Source: Brevibacterium sp. ZH18
Lineage (GTDB): Bacteria; Actinomycetota; Actinomycetes; Actinomycetales; Brevibacteriaceae
NCBI RefSeq assembly: GCF_022748595.1
Contig: NZ_JALDSX010000004.1
Location: 1 to 64,000 of the forward strand
Length of the DNA: 64,000 nucleotides
Direction: 5' to 3'
This document shows positions 1 through 8,670 of the stretch, in pieces. Below the pieces are notes generated by a model, which was not told where the DNA came from, did no database searches, and was given only the letters and a program-made list of their open reading frames with translations. Within the stretch, counting starts at the first letter, position 1; every line of letters starts with the position of its first letter. The position numbers were made by a program, and so were the translations under genes.

Positions 1-27
1 TCCCAGCGGACTTCTGTGTGGGCTATG

Positions 28-100
28 CGCCCCCGGGCAGATTCGAACTGCCGGCACCCGCTTTAGGAGAGCGGTGCTCTATCCCCTGAGCTACGGGGGC
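28..100 (-). tRNA. tRNA-Arg (anticodon CCT)
   Basis: The reverse strand folds as a full cloverleaf of 73 nt. The acceptor stem is GCCCCCG paired with CGGGGGC, the anticodon stem is CCGCT/AGCGG, and the seven-base anticodon loop is CTCCTAA, giving anticodon CCT (reads AGG). The T arm GGCAG-TTCGAAT-CTGCC is canonical. The discriminator base is G and CCA is not encoded, as is usual in actinobacteria. It lies head to head with the large helicase-like gene at 208. Confidence 0.95.
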
Positions 101-207
101 ACTGTGGCCTTCATCAACCACGATCAACCAGTGTAGCGTAGAAGAAACCTGCATGTTTCACGGTGTGCCAGCACCTATTGTGCGAAGTTTCTCGTTAGGG
201 TCGAACT

Positions 208-3200
208 GTGCCAGATTCCGTTGTTGACGATCAGTTCCCAGAGCTCGGGGATGTCTATGCCGAGTGGAAAGAGCAGGCTGCCCACCTGGGTGGTCGCGAC
301 ACCATGCTCCATTTCCGGGATTCGCGCGATGGCAGTATCGACCTCTCCGGGGCGCATCCGTCGGGTCTCGCGCAGCTGTTGGCAGGTCGGGCCACCCGCC
401 TGTCGAGTCTGATCCGCGATCACGAGATCCTCGCCGACGCCCGGCGCCGCGCCAAATCCATTCGCTCGAAGGCCGAACAGCTCGACAACGAACGCGGCAT
501 CCGCACGGCCCACCTGGCAATCGGATTCGCCTCGTGGACTGAGAAGGACTCGAAGTACAAGTTCAACGCCCCTGTGGTCATGCGCCACATCACGCTCGTT
601 CCCCGCGGTTCCCGCGTCGAGGACTTCGAAATCGTGTTGGGCACTGAGATCACGATCAACCCGGCCCTCGTCCATCACCTCGCCGAGGTGTACGACCTCC
701 ATGTCCCGGTCGACGACTGGGTGGACGCCACAGGGGGCCCGCACGGTTTCGATCCGGGCCCAGCCCTCGACCGCCTCCGCGATCTGGCTCAGTCAGTCCC
801 TGGACTGCGCATCAACCATCGATTCGTCGTCTCGACGTTCGCGAACATCGCAACTCCGTTCTCCACCGACTACCTGCCCACGCAGCATCCGGTTCTGCGC
901 GCACTCGCCGGCGACGAAGAGGTTCGCGGCGCCCTCGGCGGACCGAACTACGTCCCGAAGTCGAAGGCTGAAACAGAAAAGGCTCAGGCCAAGACGAAGT
1001 CGAAAGCGAAGTCTGTCGCTGCCGACGAGAAGCCGACCGGCGACGAAAAACGGACCGGCGACGAAAAACGGACCGGCGACGAGGAACGATCCGCGGGCGC
1101 CGTGTCGGGAGCTGACGGCGAAACGCATGCCGCCGACGGAGCACATGCCGACGACGATCTGGGCGAGCCGACAGTCGCGATCATCGACGGCCCGTTGCCG
1201 GAGAACCCTGCTGCTGGCCCCGAATCGGCCACCGACGCGACCACTGCAGCGGGTGTCCCCGTGGCAGCAACAGCAGCGGACGCCGACTCGCACGCAGGTG
1301 GCGACAAGGCAACCGTTGACGAGACTGTCGGTGCCAAGCAGTCGCTGACCACGCCTTCCACTGCTGAAGCAGCTGAAACCGGCAAGACTGACACGGACGC
1401 TGCCGCTGATACTGCGACTGGCGCTGACAGCAAGGGCGACTCCAGTGCCGACGCCAATGCCGCTGACGTTGCCACTGACAGCAAGGCTGACACCAACTCC
1501 AAACCCGACGCGAAGGCCATGCCCAAGACGGTTCCGTCGGCTGGGGCTTCATCCGGAGCCGGAGCTGAGTCCGCTGTCGAGACCGACGCTGACGAAGCGA
1601 CTGGCGAAGAGACAGACGGTGCCGCGACCGAGGTCGACGGCGAAGACGTCGTCCCTGCCGCGCTGAAGGAACCGGTTACGCCGCTTCCTGATCGCAAACC
1701 TCAGGAAGAGTTCCTCGTCATCGATGTTGACGGCGATCAGCAGGCCGTCGTCGATGCAGCCGTCTCCGGCCGGTCCGTCGTCGTCGACACTCCACCCGGG
1801 ACCGGTGCGACACAGGTCGCCGTTGCAGTGGCCACGACCCTGGCCCACACTGGCAAGAGCGTCCTCTTCCTGGCCCAGACCTCGGACGCACTCGACGATT
1901 TCTCGACCCGCCTCGGCGAAGTCGGACTCGGCAACTTCGCAGTGGACACTCGCGAGGGATCCGGCCATATCCGGAAACAGCTCGTCGACCTCATCGCCTC
2001 GGCGGAGAAAGCAGAACGACCGGACCTCTCCGGTCTGCTCAGCGAACTCAACGAGCAGCGCGACACTTTGACCGAACACGTCTCCTCGCTGCACCGCCGT
2101 CGTGATCCATGGGACGTCTCCGTATACGAAACGATGCAGCATCTGGCCGAACTGACCTCGGGTGATGACTCTCCGCAGACCTCCGTCCGCTTTGACCGGG
2201 ACCTGTTGGTTGCCAGCGACGATCGACGCAGTGTTCTGCGAGCCAAACTCACCGAGCTGGCCGCACTCGGCGCATTCACCCTCGATGTCGAAGACACCGT
2301 CTGGTTCGGCGCTGACCTCAAGTCCGTTGAAGAGGCCGAAGCCGCACGGACCGTCGCCGAGCGCCTCGGCCGGACCATCCCCGACCTCGTCACAGCCGTC
2401 GAACCGGTCCTGGCTAAGGCCAAGCTCAATCCTCGGCGCAACCTCGACGACTGGTCGCGTGCGGTCAAGGTCCTGCTGCGGGTGCGGACTACTCTCGACA
2501 GCTTCGCCCCTGACATCTACGACCATCGTCTCGACGACCTCATCGCTGCCACCGGCACCTCCGAGTACCGTGCTGAGGCCGGTGTCGAGATGGGCATGCT
2601 CCAGCGCAAACGTCTGAAGAAGTCCGCAAACGAATTCCTGCGCCCCGGCGCCGAGGTGCCCGATCTTCACTCTGCCCTCATCGATGTGCGCTCCCAGCGC
2701 ATCATCCTCCAGGACCTCGCCGGCCACGATGGTCGCCCCCAGATTCCCCGTGGGGTCCTCGAAGCTGACGAGATTCTGCAGCAGGTCGAAGCCGATATCG
2801 CGAAGATCGCGCCCATCTTGGAAACGACTCCGGACGGCGGCGAACTGGGCTCAATGCTCATCGAAGAGCTTCAGGCTCGGACCGAAGCCATGGGTCGCGA
2901 TTCCGAGAACCTTGCCGACCTGCCTGAACGCTCGCGGATCCAGCGCGAACTGACCGGCGAGGGTCTCTCCGATCTCCTCACCGACCTGCGTCGTCGAAAG
3001 GTCGACACCGGGCTCGTCGGACCGGAATTCGACCTGGCCTATTGGGCCTCGGTGCTACAGACCATGGCCAGCGAGGACCCCCAGGTCGGCCGCCACGACG
3101 GTGCTGCACTGCACCAAGTGGCCGAAGGGTTCCGCGAGAACGATCGCGCGTTCGTCGCCGCCGGTGCCGGGCGTCTGCGATACAACCACTCGCAGGCGTG

Positions 3201-5196
3201 GAAGCGCGGCATCGACAACGATCCGATCGCCGCCGGTGTCATCAAGCAGGAGCTGCTTTCCCCGCACACCTCCGTGCAGACGATGTCGACGCGAGCACCC
3301 GAGCTGCTGACGACGCTGGCCCCCGTGTGGATGGCCAGTCCCTACACCGTGCCCGAACTCTTCTCGGCGCTGCCGCTCTTCGATGCTGTGGTCATTGCCG
3401 ATGCCGGTCGACTCTCCGTCGCCGACGTCGTCCCCGGCATCACTCGTGCTCGGCAGGTCATCTCGCTGGGCGACTCACGGCTGCTGGGACCTCGTCCCTT
3501 CTCGATCGCGGTTGATCGTTGGGGAATGGACGACGGGAATCATCCGAGCTCAGTGCAGGAGCGCCTCGGCGAATTCCTGCCCCGGATGCACCTGTCGAAC
3601 TCCTACAGGCTGTCTCCGGTCGGTCTCATCGACCTGGCGAATCGGCACTTCTACGATTCGACGATCACGACGCTGCCCACCGCGCATACCGGAGAGGGCA
3701 CCGGCCTCGAGTTCTCCTACGTCGCCGACGGCAGGGGTCCCACGGACATCGGCACAGGTCGAGTCGAAAGTCCCGACGCTGAGGTCAAACGCGTGGTCGA
3801 CATCGTTCTCAAGCACGCACGGAACCGGTCGCGCGAATCACTGGCAGTCATCGCATTGACCCCGCACCATGCGCAGAGAGTCGCCACTGCGATCTCGCGG
3901 GCGATGAAGGACCTGCCGTATGTGGCGGCGTTCTTCAACGACTCGAGCAAGGAACCTTTCGTAGTCACAGATGCTGAACGCGTTCAGGGTATGTCCCGCG
4001 ACGCCGTGATCTTCACGCTCGGCTATGGTCGGACGGTCCACGGCCGAGTCATCAATGACTTCGGCGCGCTGTCGGGACCGGACGGCGAACGGATCCTCGC
4101 AGCGACCATGACGCGTGCGCGCAAGCGAATGACCGTGGTCTCGAGCATCGAGGCCGAGGACTTCGACAAGAACAGGCTCACCGGGGGAGCGGTCCTGCTG
4201 CCGCGTCTGCTCGAAGAGATCGCCGCCGGCGGCGTCAACCAGCCCGGTCCTCACGGCGAGATCTACGATCCCCTCTTCAACGACATCGCCGATCGGCTGC
4301 TGCAGCTCGGTGTCGTCGCACACGAACACTACAACGGCATCGATTTGGCTGTGGCGAACTCGACCGAAGACGAGCACGGCATGATCATCGCCGTCGCCGG
4401 CGACGGGCCCGAGTACGCTTCGGTGCGCAGCCTGCGCCAGCGCGATCGTGTCGTCCCCGAACAGCTGGGACGCCGAGGCTGGCGGTACATGCGCGTGTGG
4501 TCGACCGATGCATTCGTCGACCCGCAGTCCGAGACAGAGAAGATCTTCGAAGCGTGGAAGTCCACAGTGGAGAGGATGAGCCCGCAAGCCGTCCTCAACG
4601 CCGCCCGCGCCGCATCTGTCGTCGTCGGACGCACCGGCAGCCGACCGAAGCTGGTGCCCGGGCTGCCGATGCACAAATACTCCGATTCGGGTCTCGACGC
4701 GATGATCGACTGGATCCAGTCCGATGCCGTAGTTCGCGGCGACGGAGAGATCAAGGATCTGCTCCGTACCGCTCTGGCTCAGAAGGGCAGCTCCGGTCGC
4801 GGGGATTCCCAGCTGCAGGCGGCTGTCGACCGTTATCGTCAGCGGCATGCGCAGGCGAAGAGGGTCACCGGCGCCGAGGTGCTCGTTCCCAAGTCCGATC
4901 AGCACAGTCCCGGCGAGGATGAGATCATCCCGTCATTCGACACGGGAAAGATCCGTGCCGATGAACTCCGTGAGGCGGGTCTGATCGAGACGGCGAGCAA
5001 CGAACAGGTGCCGGATCCTGATGAGCAGGTCCCTGGCGTCGATGTGCAGGCCCCTGATTCCGACGGTCAGGCTCCTGGCTCCGACGGTCAGGCTCCTGGC
5101 TCCGACGGTCAGGCTCCCGGGTCCGACCGTCAGAGCCCTCAGGCTAGAGATCAGTCGTCGAGGTTCGGCGATGGCACATCCCGACGAGATGGCTGA
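208..5196 (+). CDS. DUF4011 / SF1 helicase / Vsr-like nuclease domain protein with degenerate catalytic motifs
   Basis: Protein of 1662 residues, GTG start. Residues about 20-190 match the DUF4011 region that precedes superfamily-1 helicase cores (ITLVPRG, TEITINPAL). Residues about 250-490 are a low-complexity acidic Ala/Thr/Asp linker. The helicase core starts near residue 505. Motif I reads PPGTGATQ, with Ala534 where the Walker lysine belongs. Motif II reads VVIADAG (1061-1067) instead of a DEAx box. Motif III reads SLGDSRLLG. The C-terminal motifs (RVQGMSRD, TMTRARK) remain. Residues about 1370-1440 resemble the MTES_1575/Vsr-like nuclease fold (IDLAV, RQRDR, WSTDAF), but the expected Glu before DG is Ala1397. 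The tail carries six 21-bp repeats. Active relatives with this architecture unwind and cut DNA, some as antiphage proteins. This copy is probably a non-catalytic or regulatory derivative. The reading frame is intact, so it is not a pseudogene. Confidence 0.8.
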   Translation: MPDSVVDDQFPELGDVYAEWKEQAAHLGGRDTMLHFRDSRDGSIDLSGAHPSGLAQLLAGRATRLSSLIRDHEILADARRRAKSIRSKAEQLDNERGIRTAHLAIGFASWTEKDSKYKFNAPVVMRHITLVPRGSRVEDFEIVLGTEITINPALVHHLAEVYDLHVPVDDWVDATGGPHGFDPGPALDRLRDLAQSVPGLRINHRFVVSTFANIATPFSTDYLPTQHPVLRALAGDEEVRGALGGPNYVPKSKAETEKAQAKTKSKAKSVAADEKPTGDEKRTGDEKRTGDEERSAGAVSGADGETHAADGAHADDDLGEPTVAIIDGPLPENPAAGPESATDATTAAGVPVAATAADADSHAGGDKATVDETVGAKQSLTTPSTAEAAETGKTDTDAAADTATGADSKGDSSADANAADVATDSKADTNSKPDAKAMPKTVPSAGASSGAGAESAVETDADEATGEETDGAATEVDGEDVVPAALKEPVTPLPDRKPQEEFLVIDVDGDQQAVVDAAVSGRSVVVDTPPGTGATQVAVAVATTLAHTGKSVLFLAQTSDALDDFSTRLGEVGLGNFAVDTREGSGHIRKQLVDLIASAEKAERPDLSGLLSELNEQRDTLTEHVSSLHRRRDPWDVSVYETMQHLAELTSGDDSPQTSVRFDRDLLVASDDRRSVLRAKLTELAALGAFTLDVEDTVWFGADLKSVEEAEAARTVAERLGRTIPDLVTAVEPVLAKAKLNPRRNLDDWSRAVKVLLRVRTTLDSFAPDIYDHRLDDLIAATGTSEYRAEAGVEMGMLQRKRLKKSANEFLRPGAEVPDLHSALIDVRSQRIILQDLAGHDGRPQIPRGVLEADEILQQVEADIAKIAPILETTPDGGELGSMLIEELQARTEAMGRDSENLADLPERSRIQRELTGEGLSDLLTDLRRRKVDTGLVGPEFDLAYWASVLQTMASEDPQVGRHDGAALHQVAEGFRENDRAFVAAGAGRLRYNHSQAWKRGIDNDPIAAGVIKQELLSPHTSVQTMSTRAPELLTTLAPVWMASPYTVPELFSALPLFDAVVIADAGRLSVADVVPGITRARQVISLGDSRLLGPRPFSIAVDRWGMDDGNHPSSVQERLGEFLPRMHLSNSYRLSPVGLIDLANRHFYDSTITTLPTAHTGEGTGLEFSYVADGRGPTDIGTGRVESPDAEVKRVVDIVLKHARNRSRESLAVIALTPHHAQRVATAISRAMKDLPYVAAFFNDSSKEPFVVTDAERVQGMSRDAVIFTLGYGRTVHGRVINDFGALSGPDGERILAATMTRARKRMTVVSSIEAEDFDKNRLTGGAVLLPRLLEEIAAGGVNQPGPHGEIYDPLFNDIADRLLQLGVVAHEHYNGIDLAVANSTEDEHGMIIAVAGDGPEYASVRSLRQRDRVVPEQLGRRGWRYMRVWSTDAFVDPQSETEKIFEAWKSTVERMSPQAVLNAARAASVVVGRTGSRPKLVPGLPMHKYSDSGLDAMIDWIQSDAVVRGDGEIKDLLRTALAQKGSSGRGDSQLQAAVDRYRQRHAQAKRVTGAEVLVPKSDQHSPGEDEIIPSFDTGKIRADELREAGLIETASNEQVPDPDEQVPGVDVQAPDSDGQAPGSDGQAPGSDGQAPGSDRQSPQARDQSSRFGDGTSRRDG
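1024..1095 (+). repeat. 18-bp in-frame tandem repeat (4 units) in the helicase linker
   Basis: Four units of 18 bp start at 1024, 1042, 1060 and 1078. The second and third are identical and encode Asp-Glu-Lys-Arg-Thr-Gly. The array lies in the acidic linker between the DUF4011 region and the helicase core and keeps the frame. Confidence 0.95.
5008..5133 (+). repeat. 21-bp in-frame tandem repeat (6 units) in the helicase C-terminal tail
   Basis: Six units of 21 bp occur back to back, starting at 5008, 5029, 5050, 5071, 5092 and 5113. Units 4 and 5 are identical and encode Ala-Pro-Gly-Ser-Asp-Gly-Gln. The array ends about 60 bp before the stop codon at 5196, so it forms a disordered tail. Confidence 0.95.
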
Positions 5197-5404
5197 CACG
5201 CCCCGGCCTCCAGAACCCGACGACGAGCAGCCGCCCGAGAGCCTCGAGCAGAACGCGCTCGACGACGAACAGGCTGAACTGAAGAAGGAACGCCTGGAGA
5301 AGGCGATGCGAAAGTATCGTGCAACCCTGCGCAACGAGGCCGAGACCACTGAGGGTGGCTTCAGTGCCGACTACTACAGATCGCAGAAGCCGCCGCACTG
5401 GTGA
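5171..5404 (+). CDS. small acidic hypothetical protein
   Basis: Open frame of 77 codons that begins inside the end of the helicase-like gene, with a 26-bp overlap, which suggests translational coupling. The product is proline- and glutamate-rich at the N-terminus, has a short charged helix (KKERLEKAMRKYRATLRNEAE) in the middle and ends in YYRSQKPPHW. An alternative start is the ATG at 5189. No domain is recognised. The codon pattern is consistent with a real gene and not a shadow. Function unknown; it may act with the upstream protein because the two are coupled. Confidence 0.6.
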   Translation: MAHPDEMADTPRPPEPDDEQPPESLEQNALDDEQAELKKERLEKAMRKYRATLRNEAETTEGGFSADYYRSQKPPHW

Positions 5405-5434
5405 CCGTGTCCAGCCCTCGCGGCCTACGATGCC

Positions 5435-5564
5435 GCTGGTGGCGAAGCTAGGGCCGGTGACGGTGACGGGGGCTAAGGTCTAGGGCTGGTGGCCGAGACT
5501 AGGGCTGGTGGCGAAACTAGGGCCGGTGGCCGAGACTAGGGCTGGTGGCAGTGGCCAACGCTAG
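5435..5564. repeat. 18-19 bp tandem repeat array, intergenic
   Basis: Degenerate units of the form gctggtggc-cgagactagg recur at about 5435, 5485, 5504, 5522 and 5541 with 18-19 bp spacing, and a more diverged stretch lies between the first and second. The array sits between the stop at 5404 and the hairpin at 5569. No ORF of interest spans it. Confidence 0.85.
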
Positions 5565-5568
5565 TGGC

Positions 5569-5626
5569 AGAGCAATGAGAATAGGGTCCGTCTCCCATGT
5601 GGGAGACGGACCCTATTCTCTGCTCT
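5569..5626. terminator. long perfect hairpin, probable bidirectional terminator
   Basis: A 21-bp perfect stem pairs 5577-5597 with 5600-5620 around a 2-base loop. After a 2-base bulge another 6 bp pair (5569-5574 with 5621-5626). It lies between two convergent genes, the small protein ending at 5404 and mscL ending at 5675. There is no long T-tract, so termination would depend on stem strength alone. Confidence 0.8.
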
Positions 5627-5674
5627 ACAGCCGTTCAGAGAGGTGAGATCACGTTCTCAGAGCAGCTGTGCCGA

Positions 5675-6139
5675 TCAGTGGCGCGGTGGCTCATTCGGAT
5701 CGAACGGACCACCTGAGCTTGCAGGACCCTCAGCAGGTCCGGCAGCGCTGGCGGTCTGGTTGCGAAGCAATTCGCGGATGTCGCCGAGCAGATCCTCGGT
5801 GGTCGGAGGAATCTCTTCCTCAGGAACTCCGCGCTTGCGCAGGTCGTTGAGCTTGTTCATCGGGACGATGATGATGAAGTAGACGATGGCAGCAACGATG
5901 AGGAAGTTGATCGCCGCAGTGATCACGGCGCCCAAGTCGATCGTCGTCTCTGGGACATTCGGCTTGATCTGGAAGGACAGAGCAGGCCCTTCAGCACCAC
6001 CGACGGCGGCGATCAGCGGGTTGATGATCTTGTCCGAGAACGCCGTCACAATAGCGGTGAAAGCACCGCCGATGATAACGGCGGTCGCGAGCTCGACGAC
6101 ATTCCCTTGCAGAATGAAGTCTCTGAAACCTTTAAGCAT
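5675..6139 (-). CDS. mscL: large-conductance mechanosensitive channel MscL
   Basis: The 154-residue product matches MscL. It begins MLKGFRDFILQGNVVELA, followed by the pore-lining first membrane helix (AVIIGGAFTAIVTAF), a periplasmic loop, the second membrane helix (FLIVAAIVYFIIIVPMN) and a charged cytoplasmic helix (EDLLGDIRELLRNQ). It forms a homopentameric pore in the plasma membrane that opens on hypo-osmotic stress to release solutes. The ATG at 6139 is preferred over an in-frame GTG 9 bp upstream because GAAAGG is well spaced for the ATG and would abut the GTG. The proline/glycine-rich C-terminus is longer than in E. coli. Confidence 0.95.
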   Translation of the reverse strand: MLKGFRDFILQGNVVELATAVIIGGAFTAIVTAFSDKIINPLIAAVGGAEGPALSFQIKPNVPETTIDLGAVITAAINFLIVAAIVYFIIIVPMNKLNDLRKRGVPEEEIPPTTEDLLGDIRELLRNQTASAAGPAEGPASSGGPFDPNEPPRH

Positions 6140-6369
6140 TAGAGGCACCCTTTCGGCGTAAATGTAAACAATAATGCGTTATACAATCCTACGATTACCG
6201 TTACATAGTACACACAGGTAACTCCGCTCCGCAGAGCCGACATGCGAGTGAGCTCACTCGGAACGGCGACCTGCTCAGTCCGGTCTCGGACGCCACCTCC
6301 CTGTCTCAGCGATGTGGTCTGCTCATCTGCGCTGAATGGTCGCTCAGATCGTACGAAGAAAGCGGACGC

Positions 6370-7014
6370 TCACCGAGGCAGAATGGCGAAGCTGATCGGC
6401 ATACCGGCGAATTCCGCAATCCGGCCGGCATCGTCCGCGGAAAGGATGACAGAGACAATCTGCCCTGCTTCCGAGGTGATGCCTTCGTCGCCGCTGACGA
6501 TACGCGCAATCGTCACTTCGTTCACGACGATCTCCGAGCCGCCATCGGGTAGCGAGCTGAAGAGCCGAATCCTCTGGCCGGGTTGGAGGAGCGCTGCGGA
6601 ACTGTCATCGGCCAAGCGCACGGGCATGAGCAGATCCGAGCTGCCGTCCGGAAGAGACTGCTGATCAAGCACGGTCGATTGGGTCAGCGGAGACCCCTTC
6701 GACAGGCCAGCTGAAGTGCGTCTGCCGTCGGCATCGTCGATCGAGAGAATCGCCTTGTCCGGGACGAGCCGGGATGGGAAGTCGGCCATGGTGAGATCCT
6801 GGGACCGAAGTTCGGACCCGGGTGGCAGGTTCTTTGCGGCGATGACCACCGGTATGCCGACTGGGTTCGGTGTCAAAAGCCATGCGACCAGCGCGCAGGC
6901 GCAGGCGAAGCAGAGAGCAGCCGCGATCCTCTGCGGTTTGATGCGTGTTGTCTTCGGCCACGAACGGACCATGTCGCGGATGCGCCTCAGTATTCCCATG
7001 CCCTCAGTCTTCAA
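6370..7014 (-). CDS. SAF domain-containing membrane-anchored protein (CpaB/RcpC-like)
   Basis: Protein of 214 residues with one N-terminal membrane segment at about residues 30-48 (AAALCFACACALVAWLL), followed by a SAF domain (VVIAAKNLPPGSELRSQDL). The arrangement matches CpaB/RcpC-type Flp-pilus assembly proteins and the stand-alone SAF proteins that sit beside fmdB and galU in many actinobacteria. The SAF domain should be extracytoplasmic. No pilus genes are nearby, so a pilus role is not supported here. The start could also be the Met at residue 6. Confidence 0.75.
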   Translation of the reverse strand: MKTEGMGILRRIRDMVRSWPKTTRIKPQRIAAALCFACACALVAWLLTPNPVGIPVVIAAKNLPPGSELRSQDLTMADFPSRLVPDKAILSIDDADGRRTSAGLSKGSPLTQSTVLDQQSLPDGSSDLLMPVRLADDSSAALLQPGQRIRLFSSLPDGGSEIVVNEVTIARIVSGDEGITSEAGQIVSVILSADDAGRIAEFAGMPISFAILPR

Positions 7015-7190
7015 CGAGTCAGGGCCACAGCGGTAGAGCTGGATTCATGCCTGTGGGTAACGCCTCAGCGTGCACAGGCGAAATACGTATGAGTCGAGGG
7101 AGTGTCCACAGGCAGAGTACGTGCGAGTCGATGAGTGACAGTTCTTCATCGCACACTCAGCGGCCAACGTGCCGCCGGTCAGCCCGGGCA

Positions 7191-7254
7191 GCCCGGGCAG
7201 TTCGCGGTCAGCCCGGTCAGTTCGCGGCCGGCCCGGTGTGCCCGGTCAGTTCGC
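7191..7254. repeat. 15-bp repeat containing the fmdB-like stop codon (3 copies)
   Basis: The 15-bp unit gcccggtcagttcgc occurs at 7191-7205 (one mismatch), 7211-7225 and 7240-7254. The third copy includes the minus-strand stop codon of the fmdB-like gene (7246-7248), so its last codon plus stop is repeated twice further downstream. Confidence 0.85.
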
Positions 7255-7578
7255 TGCGGGTGCGCTCGCTGCGGGTGCGTTGGCCGACGAGGACGAGGAA
7301 GAGGACGAAGTCGACGAGGAGCTCGACGATTCCTTCGTGGAGCTCGATGAAGAGTCCTTGGCCGCGGGGCTCGATGTCGATGGCACGGTGCTCGAGTTAC
7401 TTGCACGAGAGTCTGTGGCGTAGAAGCCCGATCCCTTGAAGCTGATACCCACAGTCCCGAAGACCTTCTTCAGGCGGCCCTGGCATTCCGGGCAGATCGT
7501 GAGCGATTCGTCGCTGAAGTCTTGGTGAATATCAAAAGCGTGACCACAGCTCTTGCAGGCGTAAGAGTAAACGGGCAT
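7246..7578 (-). CDS. FmdB family zinc-ribbon protein
   Basis: The product has 110 residues. It starts MPVYSYACKSCGHAFD, with a second CxxC (CPEC) about 25 residues later, which is the four-cysteine zinc ribbon of the FmdB/CxxC regulatory family. About 55 residues of Ser/Ala/Thr low complexity follow. The ATG at 7578 is chosen over an in-frame start 36 bp upstream because GAAAGG lies 7-8 bp before it and the family begins there. Role in actinobacteria not established; probably regulatory or zinc-dependent protein binding. The last codon and stop lie in a tandem repeat. Confidence 0.85.
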   Translation of the reverse strand: MPVYSYACKSCGHAFDIHQDFSDESLTICPECQGRLKKVFGTVGISFKGSGFYATDSRASNSSTVPSTSSPAAKDSSSSSTKESSSSSSTSSSSSSSSANAPAASAPAAN

Positions 7579-7840
7579 TCGAGACCTTTCTTCGACGTAG
7601 AGATTATAGTGCACCGCAACTGCCCGTGAATAATGCGCAGGTCACACCGTGGGACAGTCGGGTCAGATATTGAGCCGATCTCTGTGCAGGTGCGGGCGCA
7701 GGAGCGTTGCAGTCGCGAAGTTCTATCCACAGGTCAACACGTATAAGTGGGCGTTTATTTCTCTTGGGATGGGTGCGACGTTCCGTCGTCGACGGTAAGC
7801 CGGCGTTGAGTGCGACGGTCAGTCAGCGGTGGGGTGACGG

Positions 7841-8638
7841 TTAGTCGGAGCAGGGGCGAACGAAGGTGTGAACACCCTGCTCAGTCACCGCCTGAGCGAT
7901 CTGCAGATCCCATTCCTCGACGGTGAGCCCGGGAAGGCCGATCTCATCTTCGAAGCAGACTCCGAAGACCCGCGGGTCGGACCTTCTGCCCTTCAACGGC
8001 TCGGCATCGATTGCCCCCAAGGGAACCTCGCCCCGCGGCCCGAAGGTCCGGTCATAGAATCCACCGCCGTTGCCCAAACGTGCTCCGCCGGTTCCGTACC
8101 CGAGGGCAGGGACGAAGATCAGGTCGAGCCCCACCTCGGCGAGGAGGAGCTCTGCGGCAGTCCACTGAGCCTCGGGCTCCCGGATGCCCCACTTCCCGCG
8201 CGGCACCAAGGTGGCCATGGAGCCGACGACCTCGCCGAAGTGGACTGGCCGACCGATATTCGTGACGACGGGAAGGAAGACCCTGCCCCCATGGTCGAGG
8301 AATCGGTCGATGACCGGATCGAGATTCGGTTCGCCCGGAAGTGCTGAGTAGGCGAGCATCGTGCGGCCGGTCAGGTCTGGGGTGCCGGTCGGATCCGGGC
8401 CATTGGTCAGGTCTGGCTCACCGGTCAGATCGGGCTCACCGGTCAGGTCCGGCGCACCGGTCAGATTAGGCTCGACGAGAGGCGCCTGGGGAGCCAACAC
8501 CGACGTGACGACTGCCCAGGCAGCATCGGAGACCGACCTCGGCGAGGTCGATCCAGTCGCCGTGTGGGAGCGCAACGAGCGCGCGGATCGGATGCGTTCG
8601 CGCAGAAGCGCCTTTGAAAATTCTGGGCTCACGTCCAC
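7841..8638 (-). CDS. 5-formyltetrahydrofolate cyclo-ligase
   Basis: Cytosolic enzyme that uses ATP to convert 5-formyl-THF to 5,10-methenyl-THF. The signature LGNGGGFYDR and the upstream VPALGYG segment are clear, and the N-terminal helix ending in a basic SRLR-type region is present. At 265 residues it is longer than the usual 180-200, mainly because of an insert of about 36 residues built from six 18-bp repeats (TG-x-PDL units) between the N-terminal helix and the YSAL strand. It is divergent from galU with only about 30 bp between starts, so the two share a compact promoter region. Confidence 0.9.
   Translation of the reverse strand: MDVSPEFSKALLRERIRSARSLRSHTATGSTSPRSVSDAAWAVVTSVLAPQAPLVEPNLTGAPDLTGEPDLTGEPDLTNGPDPTGTPDLTGRTMLAYSALPGEPNLDPVIDRFLDHGGRVFLPVVTNIGRPVHFGEVVGSMATLVPRGKWGIREPEAQWTAAELLLAEVGLDLIFVPALGYGTGGARLGNGGGFYDRTFGPRGEVPLGAIDAEPLKGRRSDPRVFGVCFEDEIGLPGLTVEEWDLQIAQAVTEQGVHTFVRPCSD
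8370..8477. repeat. 18-bp in-frame tandem repeat (6 units) inside the cyclo-ligase
   Basis: Six consecutive 18-bp units start at 8370, 8388, 8406, 8424, 8442 and 8460. On the minus strand each encodes Thr-Gly-x-Pro-Asp-Leu or a close variant. The frame is maintained. The array is an insert within a conserved folate enzyme. Confidence 0.97.
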
Positions 8639-8670
8639 AAGCCTAAGCCGCGGCGCTCACATTGGTTAAG

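Noticed and set aside
3838-4905. A 355-codon minus-strand frame within the helicase-like gene
   Set aside because: Antisense shadow of a gene whose plus-strand product shows DUF4011 and helicase motifs.
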